Below, piece after piece: positions 1 through 6,172 of a stretch of DNA of 17,693 nt. A program made the position numbers and the translations under genes. Under the pieces are notes generated by a model. It was not told where the DNA came from, searched no databases, and was given only the letters and a program-made list of their open reading frames with translations. The number at the start of each line of letters is the position of its first letter. Position 1 is the stretch's first letter. The DNA comes from Hyphomicrobiales bacterium (lineage in GTDB: Bacteria > Pseudomonadota > Alphaproteobacteria > Rhizobiales > Aestuariivirgaceae): positions 1 to 17,693 of the forward strand of contig JANYGE010000108.1 of assembly GCA_025362535.1 (NCBI GenBank), in the 5' to 3' direction.

Positions 1-1
1 T

Positions 2-334
2 GGCGGCGAGCAACTCACCACTAATAACCGCATGGAACTGGTGGCCGCCACCGAAGGCTTGAAGGCTTTGACGCGCCCCTGCACAGTCGAGATGCATGTC
101 GATTCTGTTTACGTGAAAGACGGCATTGGCAAATGGATTCACGGCTGGAAGAAAAACGGTTGGAAAACTGCGGATAAGAAGCCCGTGAAAAATGTGGAAC
201 TGTGGCAAGCCTTAGATGAAGCCATCCAGCGCCACGAGATTTCCTGGCACTGGGTCAAAGGCCACGCCGGCCACCCCGACAATGAACGCGCCGATGAATT
301 AGCCAGACAGGGGATGGCCCCGTTTAAGGGTTAA
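2..334 (+). CDS. rnhA: Ribonuclease HI, C-terminal part (5' truncated by window)
   Basis: RNase HI cleaves the RNA strand of RNA-DNA hybrids in the cytoplasm, removing R-loops and primers. The reading frame is open from base 2, and the residues before the first Met ([10 protein letters not shown]) already match the family, so the gene begins upstream of the window and the Met at 32 is internal. Visible catalytic-core signatures are the NRMEL Glu, the Asp in HVDSVYV, the basic-protrusion block [20 protein letters not shown], and the [17 protein letters not shown] segment carrying the flexible-loop His and the last catalytic Asp. Only the first catalytic Asp (E. coli D10 equivalent) and roughly the first 40 residues are missing. 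The C-terminus ends shortly after the last helix, shorter than in E. coli. The stop overlaps the convergent epmA stop by 4 nt. Confidence 0.95.
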   Translation, partial: GGEQLTTNNRMELVAATEGLKALTRPCTVEMHVDSVYVKDGIGKWIHGWKKNGWKTADKKPVKNVELWQALDEAIQRHEISWHWVKGHAGHPDNERADELARQGMAPFKG

Positions 335-1335
335 ACTGGCACCCACTGCACCTGATCAATCCGTGTTGCTCCTGTAGCCAGCATGATCACGCGGTCTAAA
401 CCCAGCGCAACACCAGATGCCTGTGGCATGATCGCCAGTGCCGCCAATAGATCTTCATCAATCGGATAGCGCTCGCCATAAAGCCGTTGCTTAATCTCCA
501 TCTCCGCTTCAAAGCGGCGGCGTTGTTCGGCTGGATCAGTCAGCTCGCCAAAGCCATTGCACAGCTCAACTCCACAGGCATAAAGTTCAAAGCGTTCAGC
601 CACGCGTTTATCATGTGCGCAGGTGCGGGCTAGCGCTGCTTCCACTGAGGGATATTCATAAAGCACAGTCATGCGGCCATTCCCCAATTGGGGTTCCACC
701 TTTTCAACCAGAATCCGGCTGAAAATGTCTGACCAACTTTCGCCCTCTTGAAACACCACAGGCGAAGCTGCAGCCAGAGCATCACGATTATTCAGTGTAC
801 TGAGCAGATCAACGCCAGCATAATTCAGAAACGCATCCTGTACGCTCAACCATTCGGCTTCTAAATGCGGATCACAGTCACGGCCCCGCCACCTGAAATT
901 GCCCTGCGCTGCAAGCCGCACCAAGGCCAAAGTATCTTCCACAATGATGCGGTAATCCTCACCCGCGCGATACCATTCCAGCATGGTGAACTCCGGCGCA
1001 TGGGTGAGCGTGCGCTCACGGTTGCGAAACACATGGCCCAGATTGAAAATGCGTTTTTCCCCGGCCGCCAATAATTTCTTGCAGGAAAACTCTGGCGACG
1101 TATGCAAATAGCGCGGAACTCCCACGCCATCATTGCCAATCATGGTGGTTTGAAACGCATGCAAATGCGCTTCATTGCCGGGCGACACTTGTAAAGCTGG
1201 GCAATCCACCTCCAGAAAATCCCGCGCGGCAAACCACGCCCTAATATCCGCAATAATTTTATTGCGCGCCAGCAGAAACGGCCTGCGGTCGGCATGGCGC
1301 GCGGGGGTAAACCAAGGGGAATCGTTGTTTTGCAA
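331..1335 (-). CDS. epmA: EF-P lysine lysyltransferase EpmA (GenX/YjeA/PoxA)
   Basis: EpmA is a truncated class II lysyl-tRNA synthetase paralogue that ligates (R)-beta-lysine to the conserved Lys of elongation factor P. The 334-aa product has the class II catalytic core and lacks the N-terminal anticodon-binding domain, as expected for EpmA. Motif 2 is around residues 103-122 (FRNRE...EFTMLEWYR) and motif 3 is near the C-terminus ([13 protein letters not shown]). The segment [12 protein letters not shown] is also typical. The start is a TTG: an in-frame stop lies about 30 nt upstream, with no ATG or GTG between, and the alignment fits a start here. No strong Shine-Dalgarno sequence is visible. 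It is divergent from efp, its substrate, which supports the assignment strongly. The 3' end overlaps rnhA by 4 nt in convergent orientation. Confidence 0.94.
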   Translation of the reverse strand: MQNNDSPWFTPARHADRRPFLLARNKIIADIRAWFAARDFLEVDCPALQVSPGNEAHLHAFQTTMIGNDGVGVPRYLHTSPEFSCKKLLAAGEKRIFNLGHVFRNRERTLTHAPEFTMLEWYRAGEDYRIIVEDTLALVRLAAQGNFRWRGRDCDPHLEAEWLSVQDAFLNYAGVDLLSTLNNRDALAAASPVVFQEGESWSDIFSRILVEKVEPQLGNGRMTVLYEYPSVEAALARTCAHDKRVAERFELYACGVELCNGFGELTDPAEQRRRFEAEMEIKQRLYGERYPIDEDLLAALAIMPQASGVALGLDRVIMLATGATRIDQVQWVPV

Positions 1336-1340
1336 AGGGG

Positions 1341-1369
1341 TTGGCTTTCGTGGGTCTGCCTGCTAATAG
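1341..1369 (+). promoter_or_regulatory. Candidate sigma70-type promoter for efp
   Basis: In the 79-nt epmA-efp divergent gap, TTGGCT (1341-1346) and TAATAG (1364-1369) are separated by exactly 17 nt, and the -10 is preceded by TGC, close to an extended -10. Transcription would start near 1376 and give a leader of about 38 nt with an AGAGAG ribosome-binding site at 1402-1407. The match to consensus is moderate (4/6 and 3/6), so this is an inference. Confidence 0.35.
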
Positions 1370-1414
1370 CCGCACCAACATCAATTCGCAAAAATTAAAA
1401 AAGAGAGAATATCC

Positions 1415-1987
1415 GTGGTCAAAGTTATCGCCAGCGGCGTGCGTAAGGGCAACGTCATCGAACATGAAGACGGCAAGCTTTATATCGTTTTGAAGGCCGA
1501 GAGCATGCACCCCGGCAAAGGCACGCCGACCACTACGATTGATATGCGCCGCATTTCTGACGGTGTGAAGACAGTCGTGCGTTACAAAACCACTGACGCG
1601 ATGGAACGCGCCTTTGTTGAAACCATCATGCACACTTATTTGTATCAAGATGGCGACAGTTACGTGTTCATGAATCCAGAAAGCTTTGAACAAGTGCCAC
1701 TGACTGCTGATATGGTGGGGGATTATGTGCCTTACCTGCAGGAAGGCATGGAGTGCCAGATTGCCATGTTCAATGATGGCCCGATTTCAATCGAAATTCC
1801 ACCCCGCATTACGCTTGAAATCACCGAGACCGAGCCTGCGATTAAAAACCAAACCGCGTCTTCGTCTTTCAAGCCAGCCATGTTGAACAATGGGGTGCGC
1901 ACCTTGGTGCCACCGCACATCAACGTGGGCACCCGCATTGTGGTCGACACCAATGATGGCTCTTACGTGGAACGCGCTAAGGATTAA
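1415..1987 (+). CDS. efp: Translation elongation factor P
   Basis: EF-P binds stalled ribosomes between the P and E sites and promotes peptide-bond formation at polyproline stretches. The 190-aa protein has the usual three beta-barrel (KOW, OB, C-terminal) organisation and full family length. The modification loop reads HPGKGTP, with the target Lys at residue 35, the lysine that EpmA beta-lysylates. The C-terminal block from about residue 146 ([39 protein letters not shown]) is strongly conserved. The start is GTG at 1415 with a purine-rich AGAGAG ribosome-binding site about 8 nt upstream. It is divergent from epmA. It ends 2 nt from the stop of the convergent zevB-like gene, with no visible terminator between them. 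Confidence 0.97.
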   Translation: MVKVIASGVRKGNVIEHEDGKLYIVLKAESMHPGKGTPTTTIDMRRISDGVKTVVRYKTTDAMERAFVETIMHTYLYQDGDSYVFMNPESFEQVPLTADMVGDYVPYLQEGMECQIAMFNDGPISIEIPPRITLEITETEPAIKNQTASSSFKPAMLNNGVRTLVPPHINVGTRIVVDTNDGSYVERAKD

Positions 1988-1989
1988 GC

Positions 1990-3048
1990 TTAGAGCATTC
2001 CACTGCCACGGCCCAGTGAGCCCAGGAACATGATGGCTCCCATAAAGGCCAGCACCACACCGCCGAACACGCGCAACACACCGACCACCAAGCCGAGGCG
2101 CTGGCTGTCGCCGCGTGTCATGCGCAAGGCAAAGGCCTTACCATAAACCGTGATCGCCGCAATTGAGCCTACGGTGAGAAACACACCAAAGCCCATGGCC
2201 AGCGTGGAGAGAATGCCCACCCAATAAAGCCCTATGGCATTGGCGGTGAGCAACACCAAGATGGCTCCCGTACAGGGCCTGAGACCAATGGCAAAAGCCA
2301 GCGATAAAGCCTTGGTCCATGACCAATCTTCACCGCGTAAATCTCGTGGCTCCGGCGCATGGGCATGGCCGCAGTTCTCATCATGCACATGGCCTGTTTC
2401 AATATGGGCATGATTAAAATGTGGGTTCACAATTTCAAACTTAAAATCGCTGGAAGGCTTTGGCCGCCGCACCCAACTGCGCAAGGCAAGCCAAATCATA
2501 TAAATCCCCAGCAGGGCAATCATCGCGTAACTGGCCGATTCTAAATAGCCGGTCACATCGCGCACCACAGCGCCCACACTGGCCACCAGCAGCAGCAACA
2601 CACTCACCACAACAATGGCGGTGAGCGCCTGAAACAGCGAACTGAGAAACGTCACCAAAAGCCCGCGCTTCAAATCATTTTCAGTGGCGAGCAACCACGA
2701 TGAAATCACCACCTTGCCATGGCCAGGGCCTGCGGCGTGAAACACCCCATAGCCAAATCCTAAAGCCAGAAAAGTCCATGTCGCCCAAAATGAACCATCC
2801 GATTTAATCGCCCGCAAAGCGCTATTCATCGAGCCATAAAAACTTTGCTGCTCGTCGCGCGCCCACAGCACCGGGTCTTCCCAAAACGACGTGATGATAA
2901 TGTTGCCATTGGCATCGCGTGGCCGCACCAGGAGTTGACTCTTTTTAATGATGACCTGTGGGGACGTATTTGCGCTTGATTGTGCCTGCACAGGTTGGAC
3001 TGTTGCAAACAGCAGCAACAACATAAAAATACGGATCAAGATTTGCAT
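1990..3048 (-). CDS. zevB: NicO/RcnA-family metal permease, ZevB-like
   Basis: This is a polytopic inner-membrane metal transporter of the NicO (nickel/cobalt) superfamily, 352 aa. It begins with a signal-peptide-like hydrophobic segment (residues 3-22, VQA then QSS), followed by a periplasmic region of about 65 residues. Transmembrane segments fall at about 88-108, 125-160, 170-191, 245-270, 275-303 and 317-345. Signature motifs are HAAGPGHGK (104-112) and GLRPCTGA (255-262). A cytoplasmic-type His-rich loop at 210-230 holds seven His and one Cys, a likely metal-binding loop. It overlaps the upstream zevA-like gene by 13 nt and starts at an ATG behind a GGTGGTGA ribosome-binding site. The pairing with a DUF1007 protein is the arrangement of ZevAB, described in Haemophilus influenzae as a zinc-acquisition pair. 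Downstream of znuA and a Zur-like box, zinc is the likely substrate, but nickel or cobalt cannot be excluded from sequence. Confidence 0.85.
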   Translation of the reverse strand: MQILIRIFMLLLLFATVQPVQAQSSANTSPQVIIKKSQLLVRPRDANGNIIITSFWEDPVLWARDEQQSFYGSMNSALRAIKSDGSFWATWTFLALGFGYGVFHAAGPGHGKVVISSWLLATENDLKRGLLVTFLSSLFQALTAIVVVSVLLLLVASVGAVVRDVTGYLESASYAMIALLGIYMIWLALRSWVRRPKPSSDFKFEIVNPHFNHAHIETGHVHDENCGHAHAPEPRDLRGEDWSWTKALSLAFAIGLRPCTGAILVLLTANAIGLYWVGILSTLAMGFGVFLTVGSIAAITVYGKAFALRMTRGDSQRLGLVVGVLRVFGGVVLAFMGAIMFLGSLGRGSGML

Positions 3049-3692
3049 GTCACCACCAAGGCTTGCGCAAACATCGAGCCAAAATCTTCACCATTCTCCG
3101 GCTTCCAATCCACACCCTTGGTCGCCAGCATGGCTTGGGTGGCGTTTAATTCAGCATCAGTGGGCAGCGGTTTAAGATCAAGTTTGCAATCTGGTGAAAT
3201 CGGTCCATCCGTGTCCACTGGCTGATCCTTGGCATAATCAAAGGCGATAAAAAATTCAGGATCAAAAACCTTCACTTTAAATTCGCCCTTGTGCGGGTCA
3301 TAGGGCTTCACCAAGGGCACGGTGAAATGCAGTTTCAAAACATTGTTGCTATAGGTTTGTCCGGCATTGATCGGGGCTGCACTTTCCAGAACTTTGTCAG
3401 CGCCCCACATCTTGTTGAAGTAATCATAGTCTTTGAGTGAGCTGATATTTTCAGCGGTCAAAGGCTTCAATTCCTCTTGACTATATTCGCCATCGCCATT
3501 GGCATCCATGCCTTCAAGCGCTTGCTTGGCATAGCCATCATCAAAGCTCCACTCAAGATCAATGCCTGAAATTTTTCCATCATCAGTGAACACCACATCA
3601 GTGCGCATCTCCACCCAGACATGCGGATGCGCCTGCGCCAAGCTTGGAAGTATGACGATCAGGATTGGACAGTATTTTAAAAATGGCCGCAA
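3036..3692 (-). CDS. zevA: Periplasmic DUF1007 metal-binding protein, ZevA-like
   Basis: This is a 218-aa secreted protein of the DUF1007 family, partner of the ZevB-like permease. A signal peptide covers residues 1-21 (basic start, hydrophobic CPILIVILPSLAQA, AQA cleavage motif), so the mature protein would begin HPHVW, the conserved family motif and a plausible metal site. Residues 63-74 (DANGDGEYSQEE) form a canonical EF-hand-type loop with D63, N65, D67, G68 and E74. Four Cys are present (signal-peptide C8, two near the middle/late region including PDCKLD, and VTCKS at the end). The start is TTG at 3692: an in-frame stop lies immediately upstream, and GAGG sits 7 nt before it. An ATG frame just upstream (ATGAGGATG) runs out of frame with the mature protein. 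It is 60 nt downstream of znuA, and its Shine-Dalgarno sequence lies in a possible hairpin. Confidence 0.85.
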   Translation of the reverse strand: MRPFLKYCPILIVILPSLAQAHPHVWVEMRTDVVFTDDGKISGIDLEWSFDDGYAKQALEGMDANGDGEYSQEELKPLTAENISSLKDYDYFNKMWGADKVLESAAPINAGQTYSNNVLKLHFTVPLVKPYDPHKGEFKVKVFDPEFFIAFDYAKDQPVDTDGPISPDCKLDLKPLPTDAELNATQAMLATKGVDWKPENGEDFGSMFAQALVVTCKS

Positions 3693-3697
3693 TTATC

Positions 3698-3728
3698 ATC
3701 CTCATGAATCTCTGATTCACATGATGAT
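3698..3728 (-). promoter_or_regulatory. Possible hairpin sequestering the zevA ribosome-binding site
   Basis: In the znuA-zevA gap the transcript can fold into a stem of 12 base pairs with a 3-nt loop (3711-3713). Six pairs adjoin the loop, then a 2-nt bulge at 3720-3721, three pairs, one mismatch (3701/3725) and three more pairs. The GAGG Shine-Dalgarno sequence for the TTG start (3700-3703) lies in one arm with three of its four bases paired. There is no U-tract, so it is not an intrinsic terminator. A role in tuning zevA translation or mRNA stability is inferred from position only. Confidence 0.35.
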
Positions 3729-3752
3729 ACATTGCGGCCAAATAGTGAAGGC

Positions 3753-4655
3753 TTAACCGCCTAAACAATCCGTTAGGTTCTTGGTCACATCGCGCAACAA
3801 CTGTGCATAAGCATCTTTGCCCGGCGTTAGCTTGGCTCCCACCGGGTCAAGCACGCCCAGTTTTGCGGCACTGCCTTCGGTCACGGCAATAACGGCGGCA
3901 TCAGAAAATTGGGGTTCTTTGAAAACACATGCGGCCTGCGTCGATTTAACTTTGCTGTGAATTTCTTCAAGCCTTTGGGCTGAAGGCGGTGTTGCGGAAT
4001 AGTCCGAAATGCTTCCTACGGCATGCATCCCAAAGCGCCGCTCAAAATATTGGTAAGCGTCGTGGAAAACAATGAAGGGCTTGTCTTTCACCGGCGTAAT
4101 GGCAACCGCAATATCTTTTTCAAGCTGGTCTAATGCTGCAATTTGCTTAAGCGCATTGGCATCATAAGTCAGCGCATGTGGCGCATCAACTTGGTCTAAG
4201 GCTGCCGCAATGGCTTTGGTCATGGCTTTGGCATTTTCGGGGTCCAGCCAAACATGAGGGTCCGCATTATTGCCAGCGGCAGGCTCGTCACTGTCCACCT
4301 CCCAATTGCCACCTTTGCGAATGCGGTGGGTCAGAATGTCGGGCGCTAGATTCAGTTTTACAAATTCCTTGCCATTCACGGCTTCGCTGCCACTAATCTC
4401 GCCGAGCTTTACTTCGAGATTATCGCCAATGATAAAGACCAGATCAGCATGTCCCATATCAGAAATTTGCTGTGGCGAATAACTGCCCTGATGTTCGGAG
4501 TTCACACCCTTCAGCAAAAGCTCAGGTACTCCCACACCCTCCATCACACCCGCCACCAGGCTGTGTATTGGCACAATCGAAACCACCACTTTTGGGGCCG
4601 CCAGTGCCGAAATTGAACTGGCTGAAAGCAACAAAGTTACAAGGTATTTTTTCAT
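3753..4655 (-). CDS. znuA: Zinc ABC transporter substrate-binding protein ZnuA
   Basis: This is a periplasmic cluster 9 (ZnuA/TroA-type) metal-binding protein that captures Zn2+ for an ABC importer. The product is about 300 aa with a signal peptide of about 20 residues (KKYLVTLLLSASSISALAA). Probable zinc ligands are His55 (SEHQGSY), His134 (DPHVWLDP), His198 (FHDAYQYFE) and Asp270 (LDPVG). Cys243 and Cys297 match the pair that forms a disulfide in E. coli ZnuA. The His-rich loop normally found just before DPHxWLDP is absent: residues 111-130 contain no His. Two adjacent ATGs (4658 and 4655) follow GGAG at 4663-4666. The second has the better 7-nt spacing and is used here. An upstream in-frame Met at 4706 is unlikely because it would put the promoter and operator inside the gene. 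No znuB or znuC is adjacent. The ZevAB-like pair follows. Confidence 0.92.
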   Translation of the reverse strand: MKKYLVTLLLSASSISALAAPKVVVSIVPIHSLVAGVMEGVGVPELLLKGVNSEHQGSYSPQQISDMGHADLVFIIGDNLEVKLGEISGSEAVNGKEFVKLNLAPDILTHRIRKGGNWEVDSDEPAAGNNADPHVWLDPENAKAMTKAIAAALDQVDAPHALTYDANALKQIAALDQLEKDIAVAITPVKDKPFIVFHDAYQYFERRFGMHAVGSISDYSATPPSAQRLEEIHSKVKSTQAACVFKEPQFSDAAVIAVTEGSAAKLGVLDPVGAKLTPGKDAYAQLLRDVTKNLTDCLGG

Positions 4656-4662
4656 CATCACA

Positions 4663-4700
4663 CTCCATTTATGTAATGTTATAATATAACATAAATGGAG
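4663..4700. promoter_or_regulatory. Zur-type operator with nested palindromes upstream of znuA
   Basis: ATGTTATAATATAACAT at 4676-4692 is a perfect 8-1-8 palindrome, very close to the AT-rich ATGTTATA/TATAACAT form I recall for alphaproteobacterial Zur boxes. A second perfect inverted repeat of 12 bp surrounds it: 4663-4674 (CTCCATTTATGT) and 4689-4700 (ACATAAATGGAG), with 14 nt between the arms. Its centre (4681.5) is 2.5 nt from that of the inner palindrome (4684). It sits between yqgE and znuA and overlaps the predicted -10 and transcription start of znuA. Zinc-dependent repression by Zur is the natural reading. The zur gene itself is not in the window. Confidence 0.82.
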
Positions 4701-4706
4701 ATGCAA
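4678..4706 (-). promoter_or_regulatory. Predicted znuA-zevA-zevB promoter
   Basis: On the minus strand TTGCAT (4706-4701) and TATAAC (4683-4678) are spaced 17 nt apart. The -10 matches 5 of 6 consensus bases; the -35 matches only 3. The -10 lies inside the Zur-like palindrome, so bound repressor would block RNA polymerase. The leader would be only about 15 nt, just enough for the GGAG ribosome-binding site. Confidence 0.55.
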
Positions 4707-4722
4707 TAATTATCTTCTGCCC

Positions 4723-5304
4723 TCACGCATGGCCAGCCTCCGACGATAACATGCGCGGATCAACCCCCAGCGTATTCAATGCGGCACCATGCATTGCGCC
4801 ATAATTGTGACTGAACACCAAATCGGCCGAGGCTTCGCAATGCAGCCAGCCATTGCGCATGATTTCATTTTCCAATTGCCCGGGCGACCACCCAGCATAG
4901 CCCAGAACAATGCGGTTCCGCTGCGGGCCTTGGCCTTTGGCAATATCGCGCAGCACATCCACTGTTGCCGTGAGGGTAAAGTCCTTGTTTATTTTTAGGC
5001 TTTCCCCGGGTGAGAAATAATCAGCACTGTGCAAGACAAAGCCCTGAAACTTTTTCACTGGCCCACCTTTGAAAATCAAGCTTTGCAAAATGCCGACATC
5101 AATCAAATTGCCTTTGGAATAAACATCAAGCTTTTCGACGAGATCAGCGAAGATCATGTCACTCGCAGGCTTATTAATCACCAAGCCCATGGCCCCTTCC
5201 GCATTATGCGAACACACATAGACAACCGAGCGGTTAAAATCGTCGCCTTGAATATTGGGCATCGCAATGAGCAGCTTGCCTTTGAGGGATGTAAACTTCG
5301 CCAT
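4723..5304 (-). CDS. yqgE: YqgE/AlgH family protein (DUF179)
   Basis: This is a 193-aa member of the YqgE/AlgH family, cytoplasmic with no signal peptide or membrane segment. The molecular role is not established. Recognisable blocks are LKGKLLIAMPNIQGDDFNRSVVYVC near the N-terminus (about residues 8-32), GAMGLVINKP (38-47), FKGGPV (78-83), RNRIVLGYAGWSPGQLENE (roughly 129-147) and the C-terminal NGWLHCEASADLVF. The length is normal for the family (about 185-200 aa). The start ATG at 5304 has only a weak AGAG-like ribosome-binding site. It is divergent from a DsbD-N-like gene, an arrangement common in Hyphomicrobiales. Its 3' end lies just before the znuA promoter, and the two are probably separate transcription units because the Zur operator lies between them. 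Confidence 0.92.
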   Translation of the reverse strand: MAKFTSLKGKLLIAMPNIQGDDFNRSVVYVCSHNAEGAMGLVINKPASDMIFADLVEKLDVYSKGNLIDVGILQSLIFKGGPVKKFQGFVLHSADYFSPGESLKINKDFTLTATVDVLRDIAKGQGPQRNRIVLGYAGWSPGQLENEIMRNGWLHCEASADLVFSHNYGAMHGAALNTLGVDPRMLSSEAGHA

Positions 5305-5380
5305 AGGCTCTTGTTAATCTCAATTTATGTTGACAGGAAGGTGACTGGCTTTTGCTTTTCACATTAATTAGTGTTGAAAT

Positions 5381-6142
5381 ATGGATCGTAGAATTTTTTT
5401 ATCAACTATCATGGCCTTGCCCATCATGGCTAAAATGGTGACCAAAGCGTCCGCCGCCGCACCCTGGCAGGCCCGCTTTGTCAGCGGCAGTTTTGATGGC
5501 GAGGTCTATCAGGCTGGTCTTTTGGTCACTTTAGAGCAAGGCTGGAAAACCTATTGGCGCAACCCCGGCGAGTCAGGCATTCCGCCGCAAATTACCACCG
5601 TCTCTGCAGAGAATCTGGCCGAGCTCACCACCGATTATCCCCTTCCCAAGCGCTACAGTGACGAGAGCGGTGAAGCCATCGGCTATCATGATGAGGTGCT
5701 GTTTCCCTTGCGCCTCAAACCAAAAGATTTTTCCAAACCCCTCAAAATCAAGCTCGAAGCCTTCTTCGGCGTATGCCAGCAAGTCTGCACGCCTGCTAAA
5801 ATAGCAAATGACCTTGAATTTGGCCCAAGCAGCGGCCCCATGCCGGATGCAGCCCTCATTGCAACATGGCAGGCCCGCGTGCCTAAGCCTGCACCCATTG
5901 CCACGGGTTTCAAACTTTCGGAGAAGTTTCTGGTGCTTGATCTGGCAAAGCCCTTTGTCGATATTTTTGTCGAAGGGCCAGACCGCTATTATTTTACCAA
6001 GCCAGATTTTGAGCGCGCACACGGCAAAGCCTGGATTGCCATTAAGGGCTTAAAAGACGCCCATGATTTGAGCGGCATAAAGTTGCGTCTCACAGCCGAT
6101 GATCAGGCCCAAGGGCTTGAACAAGAGATCGTCCTCGCCTAA
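5381..6142 (+). CDS. Stand-alone periplasmic DsbD N-terminal-domain (ScsB-N-like) protein
   Basis: This 253-aa exported protein resembles the N-terminal periplasmic domain of thiol:disulfide interchange proteins DsbD/ScsB. The redox pair is Cys132 and Cys136 in FFGVCQQVCTPA, the spacing seen in ScsB-type N-domains. The WKTYWRNPGESGIPP block (about residues 55-69) is also characteristic. The transmembrane and C-terminal thioredoxin domains of full DsbD are absent, so it must obtain electrons from a separate membrane partner not in this window. The N-terminus has RRIFL followed by a moderately hydrophobic stretch, a basic c-region and ASAAA, which fits a Tat-type signal peptide. The start ATG at 5381 has a poor ribosome-binding site. 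It lies 30 nt upstream of a peroxiredoxin gene on the same strand and is probably cotranscribed, suggesting a redox-maintenance role. The exact substrate is unknown. Confidence 0.82.
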   Translation: MDRRIFLSTIMALPIMAKMVTKASAAAPWQARFVSGSFDGEVYQAGLLVTLEQGWKTYWRNPGESGIPPQITTVSAENLAELTTDYPLPKRYSDESGEAIGYHDEVLFPLRLKPKDFSKPLKIKLEAFFGVCQQVCTPAKIANDLEFGPSSGPMPDAALIATWQARVPKPAPIATGFKLSEKFLVLDLAKPFVDIFVEGPDRYYFTKPDFERAHGKAWIAIKGLKDAHDLSGIKLRLTADDQAQGLEQEIVLA

Positions 6143-6172
6143 GTGCGAGGGCCAATAAGCAGGGAATAAGAA

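Noticed and set aside
1259..1693. 144-aa open frame on the minus strand opposite the start of efp
   Set aside because: It is the antisense shadow of efp and the epmA-efp promoter region; no recognisable family, and it overlaps two clear genes.
4656..4706. Extended N-terminus of ZnuA from Met at 4706
   Set aside because: It would place the promoter, operator and ribosome-binding site inside the gene and add a non-signal-like stretch ahead of a good signal peptide.
5330..5335. Perfect TTGACA upstream of the DsbD-N-like gene
   Set aside because: No convincing -10 at 16-18 nt (the best is TGCTTT at 5353), so I do not call a promoter although one must exist nearby.
6133..6150. Hairpin CCTCGC/GCGAGG around the stop codon of the DsbD-N-like gene
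   Set aside because: Only 6 bp with a 6-nt loop and no T-run; the peroxiredoxin follows 30 nt on, so termination here is unlikely.
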